From Eshraghiella sp050874365 (lineage in GTDB: Bacteria > Bacillota > Clostridia > Lachnospirales > Lachnospiraceae), in contig JBNMKN010000106.1 of assembly GCA_050874365.1 (NCBI GenBank), positions 1 to 6,494 on the forward strand: a DNA stretch of 6,494 nucleotides. The letters run 5' to 3'. The position numbers were made by a program, and so were the translations under genes. Shown piece after piece: positions 1 through 6,235 of the stretch. The stretch's first letter is position 1, and each line of letters starts with the position of its first letter. The notes beneath the pieces are model-generated. The model worked only from the letters and a program-made list of their open reading frames with translations, made no database searches and had not been told where the DNA came from.

Positions 1-722
1 TCCCAGTCTCCTCCCCACGTGAAACCTGCTTTCGTAAATACAGAGTAAGCATAATCAGAGCTGTCTATTTTCATTTTAAAGACCTTTTCCCTGTCAGCAT
101 ATATTTCACCCGATATAGGGAGTATTGTTCCGTTTTCACCCACATAAGGGTTATACAATGGGTTAATATCTATTGCCATACCGTATGCGTGCTTAGACCA
201 CGAATCAGTCTTAGCTACCTTTCTTGCATTAAAACATGATGTATTGTTATATGACATAGAAACCTCGTCATTTCCGCCATATTCATCTATAAGGGCAATC
301 TGTTCTATAGGATATGACGCTTTGTACAGTTCAAAAAATACATCTCTTGCCTTCTCGGCTATTGCTTTATTAACAATAAGTTCACCGGTATGAGGCTCAT
401 TGTCCGTTCCCCAGTAGAGGACTTTAACATATCTTAAATCCTCTCTCGCAACAGGACAATCATCCGTAAAGGATACTTTAACCATCTTCTTAAAGATAAG
501 GTCCGGTATTTCCATATATGCAAAATATGTACTCTTATCTTCATCCGTTATCTCAGACGGCAACGGATAATTACCTGAAATCTCAGATCGTGAACCACCG
601 TCAATTGTTATTTTTTTCTTATTACCGGCAACAAGAAGTATTATCAGTAATCCAAGAAACAATGCGCTCACTATGAGAATAATTTCCGCAAAGTTCTTTT
701 TTTTCTTTTTCTTATCCGCCAC
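1..722 (-). CDS. Membrane-anchored M15-family peptidase (VanY / D-Ala-D-Ala carboxypeptidase-like), 3' end beyond the window
   Basis: Only the first 240 residues are present. Residues 4-9 are six lysines, followed by one hydrophobic segment at about 13-32, which indicates an N-in single-pass anchor with the rest outside the cell. The catalytic region begins around 160 with an NTSCFNAR segment, then SKHAYGMAIDINP at 176-188, which supplies the zinc ligands His178 and Asp185 of the SxHxxGxAxD motif. It continues to GFTWGGDW at 233-240, the usual lead-in to the last histidine ligand, which lies outside the window. Family members cut D-Ala-D-Ala or L-Ala-D-Glu bonds in peptidoglycan; which bond applies here cannot be told. 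The start is GTG at 722. No ATG is available between it and an in-frame upstream TGA, and AGAGGA lies 7 bases ahead. It begins 2 bases after the channel gene's stop, so it is probably co-transcribed and translationally coupled. The family call is firm; the substrate is open. Confidence 0.88.
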   Translation of the reverse strand, partial: MADKKKKKKNFAEIILIVSALFLGLLIILLVAGNKKKITIDGGSRSEISGNYPLPSEITDEDKSTYFAYMEIPDLIFKKMVKVSFTDDCPVAREDLRYVKVLYWGTDNEPHTGELIVNKAIAEKARDVFFELYKASYPIEQIALIDEYGGNDEVSMSYNNTSCFNARKVAKTDSWSKHAYGMAIDINPLYNPYVGENGTILPISGEIYADREKVFKMKIDSSDYAYSVFTKAGFTWGGDW

Positions 723-724
723 TT

Positions 725-1597
725 CTATTTCCTCTGTTTCTCATTAATTGTAACAGAAAGCTGGTTGAAAGGTATTTCTATATCGGCATCATCAAGGGAA
801 TTTTTGAATTTTTCGGTTAATTCCCATCTGATTTTCCAATAATCATCCGTCTTAACCCATGCCATTGTTCCAATCGTTATCTGGCTTTCCTCAAGGGCAT
901 CTACATAGACCTTGTTATCCTCATTCTTAAGAACGCCCTCCTGGAAATTAATGACATTCATAAGAACATCTTTTGCCCTTTTTATATCAGAATCGTAACT
1001 TATGCCTACTTTAATTTCAATTCTTCGTTTGTAATTGGCAGTATAATTGGTAATACTTGTATTAGCCAGCGCACCGTTAGGAATTATAACTATCTTATTA
1101 TCCAACGTCTTCATTCTGGTATAAAACAAATCAATGCCCTCAATATATCCTTCATTGTTATGCACATCTTCTTTGACAAAATCGCCGATTTTAAATGGCT
1201 TAAAAAGAAGAATCAGCACACCACCTGCGAAGTTAGAAAGACTTCCCTGAAATGCAAGACCTATTGTAAGTCCGGCAGCACTCAATACTGCAATAAACGA
1301 CGATGCCGGAATCCCAAGTATTCCTATAATGGCAATAGCAAGAACACCATACAATCCAAACTTAATAAGAGACGAAAGGAACTTTGTTACAATAGGTTCT
1401 AACTTGGATTTTTCATTAGCTTTACCTATAAATTTTAATAACCATTTAATAAGTTTATTACCAATAAAAAGTACAACTATTGCAATCAAAAGATTTTTTC
1501 CGAATCCCAGACACCACTTAACAACTGCTTTCAAAACTTTATCCCAGTTAGCTTTTGTAAAAATCTGTGCCGTCTGAAAAAGCAATACATTCATCAT
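725..1597 (-). CDS. mscS: MscS-family small-conductance mechanosensitive channel
   Basis: This inner-membrane channel opens under membrane tension and releases solutes on hypo-osmotic shock; the family forms heptamers. At 290 residues it is almost the same length as E. coli MscS (286). Predicted membrane segments lie at about 33-50, 75-93 and 97-131. The last is the pore helix and contains AGLTIGLAFQGSLSNFAGG. By alignment from memory, Leu110 and Leu114 match the gate leucines L105 and L109 of E. coli, and Gln117-Gly118 match the Q112-G113 kink. The glycine and alanine at E. coli 101 and 106 are Ser and Thr here, a modest change in helix packing. The cytoplasmic beta domain is clear: FKPFKIGDFV at 132-141, then IIPNG at 171-175 and GISYDSD further on. 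The start overlaps the upstream gene's stop (ATGA at 1594-1597), with an AAAGGA site inside that gene about 9 bases ahead. A second ATG follows immediately, but spacing favours the first. Confidence 0.95.
   Translation of the reverse strand: MMNVLLFQTAQIFTKANWDKVLKAVVKWCLGFGKNLLIAIVVLFIGNKLIKWLLKFIGKANEKSKLEPIVTKFLSSLIKFGLYGVLAIAIIGILGIPASSFIAVLSAAGLTIGLAFQGSLSNFAGGVLILLFKPFKIGDFVKEDVHNNEGYIEGIDLFYTRMKTLDNKIVIIPNGALANTSITNYTANYKRRIEIKVGISYDSDIKRAKDVLMNVINFQEGVLKNEDNKVYVDALEESQITIGTMAWVKTDDYWKIRWELTEKFKNSLDDADIEIPFNQLSVTINEKQRK
730..735 (-). promoter_or_regulatory. Ribosome binding site that fixes the GTG start of the M15 peptidase
   Basis: The minus strand reads AGAGGA, 7 bases before GTG at 722. 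It lies inside the last codons of the upstream channel gene, so re-initiation by ribosomes finishing that gene is likely. No ATG in frame competes for the start. Confidence 0.6.
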
Positions 1598-3663
1598 TTA
1601 GTATTTCCTTTCTTTGCCGCTGTCTTAGTTGTAGTCTTTACAGCAGCTTTACCCTCGGTCTTTTTAGGTTCTGTCTTGGAATAATCAAGCACTACAACGC
1701 CTAAAGGAGGCAATGTCAGTCTTATTGAGTCCGCACGTCCGTCGCACTCATCTTTCTTAGAAGAAACCGCTCTCTTATTAAGATTTCCGTTTCCGCCGAA
1801 TTTCTCATCGTCAGTATTAAAGATTTCTTTGTATCTGCCTTCAAAAGGTACACCAATCTTATACTTGTCCCTGACAACAGGAGTAAAGTTAGCTATAATA
1901 ACAAGTATTTTGCCGTCCTTTGACTTTCTAACAAAGCTGAGTACACATTCATTGCCCGAAATATTATTAATCCATTCAAAGCCATCACTTTCATAATCAA
2001 GCTCTGATAATTCCGGATGTTTATTATAAAAGTCTGTAAGAGCCATGACAAAAGTATTCCATGGTTCTTCTCCATTACCGGAATATACTGTCTTTTTGCC
2101 CGGATGAGTAAAGGAATACGCAAATGCAGCCCTTAAATTAGCCATCTTATCTTCATGTACACGACCGGGTATCTTAGCTTCCAAACCGTTAATGCCGTCA
2201 ATATCAAATGCAAGTATACTGTCCTGATTATAAAAAGTAACCATGCTCAATGAAAGTTTATTATATCTTCCTTTTCTGAATAAAGGGTCACATCCTAAAA
2301 AGTACATAAGATTGTCACCAAAAATATGGTCAATACTGTAATCGAAGCCAAGGGCACCCTCATCTTTGACACTTCCTGTCACATCAGGCCATCCCGCCCT
2401 GTCATCCGCAACGGTTATTGCATCCTTATACTGTTTATCAAAAATATCATTGAGACCTCTTACAAAATCAACGGCTTCAAAATTTTCCCTGCCGCCAAAT
2501 ATATTAGGAGTCCATATATCCCTCTCAAAATCAAGATATAAGGCATTACCTATCCTGTCTGCAACTATTCCGTCTCCATGAAGCTCTTCAACGATATATG
2601 AAGCCGACGAATACATAATATTGGCAACTTCATTACGCCCTACATTAATATCATCAAAATTCCACTGGATAAGAACACCGATATTCTTTTTATGCAATGC
2701 GTTAATCATTGTTTTAAAATCATCAAGGCTTCCGTATCTGCTGTTTACGTTGAAACATCCTGTCCTGTCATAGTCAAGGGAAAGCTCTGTATAGGAATTA
2801 AAAACATTTTTCAGAACAACATGGGTAAATCTGCTCTCAGAAAAAGCATTCTCTATTGCCTGTGTTATCTCTTTATATGTCATATCTGCATCAGGCAAAA
2901 CATATGTATATACCGACATAGGAGATTCTTTATACTTATTATGGCTCTTTCTGTTATTAAGCCACGCTTCATCAGACCACTTGAAATTATCATCACATAC
3001 AAGTGATGCCGGCTCACTCTTATTTTCTGACATTCTTGAAAACGGATCTGTTACAAGAACAACCTTACCGCCCTTAAGTCTGATTTCAAATTTGTAAAGT
3101 GAAGAAGTTGTAACTCCCGGAACAAACAGTTCAAATACGCCTGTGCTGTCAATTGTCTCTAACTGATGTATTCTTCCGTCCCAGTTATTAAATTCACCGA
3201 CAACACTTACTCTTAATGCTTCAGGTGCCCATATTGCAAAATCAACACCTTTAACGCCCTTATAATCCATTTCATGGGCACCAAGGAATTTATATACATG
3301 ATTATTATTTCCTTCATTAAAGGATTTCAAATCACTCTTTTTAATCATTGAAGGATAGTTATACGCATCATCCGTCTCAAATGTGTTACCGTCTTCAAAG
3401 CGGAACTCAACCGTATATGCAAATTTAGTTTTTACAGGTACAAGTACGGCAAAATATCCCTCTTCATCTGCCATTTCCATCTCATATGTCTTACCATCCG
3501 CAGCTTTAACCGTTGCACCTATCGCAGCAGGATAGAATGACTGTATCAGAATTCCGCCTTTTACGGAATGTGCTCCCAAAAGACTCTTAGGATTACAGCC
3601 ATCCGAATAAATAATTCCCTCTATATCAGGCCAGTTCATTAAATCATAAAGTTTTTTATCCAT
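1594..3663 (-). CDS. 1,4-alpha-glucan branching enzyme (GlgB)-like protein with an eroded active site
   Basis: Homology to the glycogen branching enzyme GlgB (GH13 with CBM48) runs end to end. An N-terminal beta domain lies at about 25-105 (SLLGAH at 27-32). The CBM48-like domain lies at about 125-225 and includes FAIWAPEALRVSVVGEFNNWDGR. A reduced barrel follows at about 248-545, with GGRENFEA at 390-397 and ANLRAAFAYSFTHPGKK at 508-524. The C-terminal beta domain is at about 560-660 (ANFTPV, FNTD, LTLPPL). True branching enzymes cut alpha-1,4-glucan and re-attach the piece by an alpha-1,6 bond. Here the nucleophile aspartate (Asp369) and the third acid (Asp489) remain. However, the acid/base Glu is Asp420, the DWVPxH motif is QWNFDD (333-338), the Arg before the nucleophile is Val, and the His before the last Asp is Ile488. 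About 35 residues are missing after 338 and about 20 near 530-540. The last 27 residues are a Lys/Thr/Ala-rich tail. There is no frameshift, so it is not a pseudogene. ATG at 3663 follows GGGAG by 9 bases. Probably a non-catalytic or altered paralogue. Confidence 0.85.
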   Translation of the reverse strand: MDKKLYDLMNWPDIEGIIYSDGCNPKSLLGAHSVKGGILIQSFYPAAIGATVKAADGKTYEMEMADEEGYFAVLVPVKTKFAYTVEFRFEDGNTFETDDAYNYPSMIKKSDLKSFNEGNNNHVYKFLGAHEMDYKGVKGVDFAIWAPEALRVSVVGEFNNWDGRIHQLETIDSTGVFELFVPGVTTSSLYKFEIRLKGGKVVLVTDPFSRMSENKSEPASLVCDDNFKWSDEAWLNNRKSHNKYKESPMSVYTYVLPDADMTYKEITQAIENAFSESRFTHVVLKNVFNSYTELSLDYDRTGCFNVNSRYGSLDDFKTMINALHKKNIGVLIQWNFDDINVGRNEVANIMYSSASYIVEELHGDGIVADRIGNALYLDFERDIWTPNIFGGRENFEAVDFVRGLNDIFDKQYKDAITVADDRAGWPDVTGSVKDEGALGFDYSIDHIFGDNLMYFLGCDPLFRKGRYNKLSLSMVTFYNQDSILAFDIDGINGLEAKIPGRVHEDKMANLRAAFAYSFTHPGKKTVYSGNGEEPWNTFVMALTDFYNKHPELSELDYESDGFEWINNISGNECVLSFVRKSKDGKILVIIANFTPVVRDKYKIGVPFEGRYKEIFNTDDEKFGGNGNLNKRAVSSKKDECDGRADSIRLTLPPLGVVVLDYSKTEPKKTEGKAAVKTTTKTAAKKGNTK

Positions 3664-3670
3664 ACAAAAT

Positions 3671-3703
3671 TTCTCCCTGAAATATATTTCCTATATTGTA
3701 CCA
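3671..3703 (-). promoter_or_regulatory. Probable extended -10 promoter and short leader for the GlgB-like/mscS/M15 unit
   Basis: On the minus strand TGGTACAAT (3703-3695) gives an extended -10 element: TG, one base, then TACAAT. Seventeen bases further upstream the -35 position (3718-3723) is only a run of T, so the extended TG would have to compensate. The leader would be about 25 bases and contains CAGGGAGAA at 3681-3672, a good ribosome binding site for the ATG at 3663. No operator or riboswitch is visible. The position, just behind a terminator and ahead of a gene cluster, supports the call. Confidence 0.5.
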
Positions 3704-3717
3704 CATTTCATGGCATT

Positions 3718-3753
3718 AAAAAAGACATGCAGTAAGATTTTTGCATGCCTTTT
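3718..3753 (-). terminator. Rho-independent terminator of the serC-serA-DUF1015 unit
   Basis: In the minus-strand RNA, AAAAGGCATGCA (3753-3742) pairs with TGCATGTCTTTT (3731-3720). This forms a 12-bp stem with one G-U pair and a 10-base loop, and the 3' side runs into six U residues. It starts 8 bases after the DUF1015 stop codon. The A-rich 5' flank pairs with the U run, so a hairpin on the plus strand could also act weakly, but no plus-strand gene needs it. Confidence 0.85.
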
Positions 3754-3761
3754 AATATTAA

Positions 3762-5006
3762 TTACTCTTCTATTCTGTGTATAAATATACCGCTTCTGAG
3801 CTTTGGTTCAAACCATGTTGATTTAGGTGGCATAAGCATATCTGCGTCAGCAACGTCAAAAAGTTCCGTAATTGATGTAGGAAACATTGAAAATGCGAGA
3901 GTCATATCATCATGAACTCTATCTTCAAGCTCCTTAAGACCTCTTATTCCGCCTATAAAATCAATTCTTTTATCAACTCTCGGATCACCTATTCCAAGAA
4001 TAGGTGTAAGGAGAAAATCCTGAAGAATGGCTACATCAAGACCGTCAACAGGGTCTTCTGATAAAATGCTCTCTTTTGCAGACAGCAGATACCATTCATC
4101 ATCCAGATACATACCGAAATCTCCTTTATGTTCCGGATAAAACGCTTTCTTTCCGCGGGGTTCAATATCAAAATATTTGGAAACCGCATTTAAAAACTCT
4201 TCTTTTGTAAGACCGTTTAAATCCTTAACGACTCTGTTATATGGCATTATCAATAATTCTTCATCCGGGAATAAAACAGAAAGGAAATAGTTAAATTCTT
4301 CCTTGCCTGTATAGTCAGGGTGTTCTTCCCTTCTCTTAAGTCCAACCTTAACCGCTGAAGCTGCCCTATGGTGTCCGTCAGCAATATAAATTGAATTAAT
4401 TGAAGCAAATGCATCCCTGATACCGTCAACATATTTCTGTTCGGTTACTTTATATACCCTGTGTCTTATTTCATCATCATCGCAGACAAAATCGTATATA
4501 GGAGGATTTTCCTTAACATTTAAAATTATGTCCTTAATTTCTTCATTAGCTCTGTACGCAAGAAAAATAGGACCTGTCTGGGCACTTGTTCTGTCAACAT
4601 GTTTGATTCTGTCCAGTTCCTTATCCGCCCTTGTTTTTTCATGTTTCTTGATTTTGTTGTTAAGGTAATCATCAATAGACGCACAGGCAACAATACCTGT
4701 CTGTTTTCTTCCGTCCATCGTCAACTCATAGATATAGTAAGCATCGTCTTTATCTTCTATAAATACACCGTCTGATATTTCTTTATCAAGCAGTCTTCTC
4801 GCTTCGTCATATACAACGTCGTCGTATGTACCTACAGAATCGTCAAACTGTGTCTCAGGTCTGTCAATATTGAGAAACATGAGTTTTCTGCCTTTGACTT
4901 TTTTACATGCTTCACTCCTGTTATATACATCATATGGCAATGAAGCCACATACCTTGCAAGCTCTTTCTCAGGTCTAATACATTGAAAGGGTTTTATGTC
5001 AGCCAT
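3762..5006 (-). CDS. DUF1015 family protein in the serine biosynthesis operon
   Basis: A full-length member (414 residues) of the conserved DUF1015 family, sometimes annotated as SpoOJ/ParB-like; to my knowledge its biochemical function is not settled. Family hallmarks are visible in order: KPFQCIRP (5-12), ASLPYDV (21-27), HEKT (122-125), SAQTGPIFLAY (141-151), IADGHHRAAS (208-217), FIGG (350-353) and a C-terminal MPPKSTWFEPKLRSGI (392-407). There is no signal peptide or membrane segment, so it is cytosolic. DGHHR resembles the short motif of ParB/sulfiredoxin-fold proteins, a fold that includes the free-serine kinases SerK and SbnI. That resemblance is a few residues only. It starts 11 bases after the serA stop, with AAGGAG filling the gap, and it is the last gene before the terminator. 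Co-expression with serA and serC suggests a role in serine or phosphoserine metabolism or its control; this is inference. It is not an obvious partition protein, since no helix-turn-helix region or parA neighbour is seen. Confidence 0.9.
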   Translation of the reverse strand: MADIKPFQCIRPEKELARYVASLPYDVYNRSEACKKVKGRKLMFLNIDRPETQFDDSVGTYDDVVYDEARRLLDKEISDGVFIEDKDDAYYIYELTMDGRKQTGIVACASIDDYLNNKIKKHEKTRADKELDRIKHVDRTSAQTGPIFLAYRANEEIKDIILNVKENPPIYDFVCDDDEIRHRVYKVTEQKYVDGIRDAFASINSIYIADGHHRAASAVKVGLKRREEHPDYTGKEEFNYFLSVLFPDEELLIMPYNRVVKDLNGLTKEEFLNAVSKYFDIEPRGKKAFYPEHKGDFGMYLDDEWYLLSAKESILSEDPVDGLDVAILQDFLLTPILGIGDPRVDKRIDFIGGIRGLKELEDRVHDDMTLAFSMFPTSITELFDVADADMLMPPKSTWFEPKLRSGIFIHRIEE

Positions 5007-5017
5007 TTTTTCTCCTT

Positions 5018-6181
5018 TTATTTTATAACTCTTACCTTAAGAATTCCTTCTTTGGTTGCTATCTCGTCAGCAATATCCTTAGCACCGGCTTTATCAATAT
5101 CAATAATTGAATATGCGTATTCGCCTCTGCTCTGGTTCATCATCTTTTCGATATTAATTCCGCTCTGACCGAATACGGTAGTTAATCCGCTGATGATATT
5201 AGGTACATTTTTATGAAGAACGGCAATTCTTCCTGCCTGTGAGCATACACCCATATCACATGCCGGGAAATTAACGGAATTTCTTATATTACCGTTTTCA
5301 AGGTAATCTGTAATTTCTGCAGCAGCCATTACAGCACAGTTGTCTTCTGATTCTGTTGTAGATGCTCCAAGATGTGGGAATGCAACTACTCCCTTTGTAT
5401 TAGCAAGCTTAACTGATGGGAAGTCTGTAGCATATCCGGCAATTTTACCGCTTGCAAGTCCTTCGATTACAGCATCTTCTTTAACAAGAAGATCTCTTGC
5501 AAAGTTAAGAATGATAACTCCGTCTTTCATCATTGAAATTGTATCGGCATTAATCATTTCCTTAGTATCATCAAGTAATGGCACATGTACTGTAATGTAA
5601 TCACATTCTCTGAATACTTCTTCTCTTTCTTTTACAAGCTTAACTTTTCTTGAAAGATTAAGGGCATTCTGAACTGAAAGGAATGGATCACAGCCGATTA
5701 CTTCCATACCGAGTGAAGATGCTGCGTTGGCAACAAGTACACCGATTGCTCCGAGTCCGATTACACCAAGCTTTTTGCCTTTAACTTCTCTTCCGGCAAA
5801 CTTAGACTTAGCCTTTTCCATTGTCTTTCCGATATTTTCATCGTCTTTATTCTCATTAACCCAGCCGTTAGCCGCAATAAGATTTCTTGATGTAAGAATC
5901 ATTGCTGCAATAACAAGTTCTTTAACACCGTTAGCGTTGGCGCCCGGAGTATTAAATACCACAATACCTTTCTCCGCACACTTATCAAGCGGGATATTAT
6001 TAACACCTGCACCTGCTCTTGCTACAGCAAGAAGGTTATCTGAAAATTCCATATCGTGCATAGCCGCACTTCTTACAAGAATGGCTTCTGCTTCATTGAC
6101 ATCATCTGTCTTAACGAAATCAGAGCTTAAAGACTTAAGTCCCGCTTCTGAAATAGCATTTAAACAATTATATTTGAACAT
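5018..6181 (-). CDS. serA: D-3-phosphoglycerate dehydrogenase with C-terminal ACT domain
   Basis: SerA catalyses NAD-dependent oxidation of 3-phosphoglycerate to 3-phosphohydroxypyruvate, the first step of serine synthesis in the cytosol. At 387 residues it is the short form with one regulatory domain. The substrate domain contains RAGAGVNNIP (55-64) and NTPGANANGVKELV (77-90). The Rossmann domain has GLGAIG (142-147), with Asp165 at the end of the next strand, as in NAD-binding enzymes. Catalytic Arg229 (NFARD) and His270 (PHLGAST) are present. The expected catalytic Glu is not obvious: the DxxxxE position reads DFPSVK (253-258), giving Lys258. An ACT domain at about 317-387 (LHKNVPNIISGL, GINIEKM) probably binds serine or another amino acid for feedback control. 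The ATG at 6181 has AAGGAG about 6 bases ahead. It lies 54 bases after serC and 11 bases before DUF1015. Another 2-hydroxyacid dehydrogenase role is possible, but the serC neighbour makes SerA by far the best call. Confidence 0.93.
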   Translation of the reverse strand: MFKYNCLNAISEAGLKSLSSDFVKTDDVNEAEAILVRSAAMHDMEFSDNLLAVARAGAGVNNIPLDKCAEKGIVVFNTPGANANGVKELVIAAMILTSRNLIAANGWVNENKDDENIGKTMEKAKSKFAGREVKGKKLGVIGLGAIGVLVANAASSLGMEVIGCDPFLSVQNALNLSRKVKLVKEREEVFRECDYITVHVPLLDDTKEMINADTISMMKDGVIILNFARDLLVKEDAVIEGLASGKIAGYATDFPSVKLANTKGVVAFPHLGASTTESEDNCAVMAAAEITDYLENGNIRNSVNFPACDMGVCSQAGRIAVLHKNVPNIISGLTTVFGQSGINIEKMMNQSRGEYAYSIIDIDKAGAKDIADEIATKEGILKVRVIK

Positions 6182-6202
6182 CTTATCTCCTTCTATAAAA
6201 CA

Positions 6203-6227
6203 CTACCCGGGCAATACACCCGAGCAG
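6203..6227 (-). promoter_or_regulatory. GC-rich hairpin in the serC-serA gap, possible partial terminator or processing site
   Basis: In the minus-strand RNA, CTGCTCGGG (6227-6219) pairs with CCCGGGTAG (6211-6203) around a 7-base loop. The 9-bp stem has two G-U pairs. It is followed by TGTTTTATAG, which contains only four consecutive U residues and so would be a weak terminator at best. It begins 8 bases after the serC stop and ends just before the serA ribosome binding site. It could reduce read-through, stabilise the upstream message end or mark a cleavage site. Confidence 0.5.
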
Positions 6228-6235
6228 TTATTTAT

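Noticed and set aside
691..712. A-rich run in the lysine codons of the M15 gene as a possible slippage site
   Set aside because: The run of eight A residues simply encodes a basic N-terminal cap before the membrane segment. The frame is conserved on both sides, and no alternative frame leads to a sensible product.
2326..3006. Several plus-strand open frames of 71-104 codons opposite the GlgB-like gene
   Set aside because: All lie antisense to conserved domains of the minus-strand gene and show no recognisable protein features.
1594..3663. GlgB-like gene as a decaying pseudogene
   Set aside because: There are no stops or frameshifts, a good ribosome binding site is present, N- and C-terminal domains are well conserved, and the next gene is coupled by ATGA. 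This points to a maintained protein despite the lost active-site residues.
3762..5006. DUF1015 gene as a chromosome partition (ParB) gene
   Set aside because: Only a short DGHHR-like motif is shared. There is no visible helix-turn-helix region, no parA neighbour and no parS-like repeat, while the neighbours are serine biosynthesis genes.
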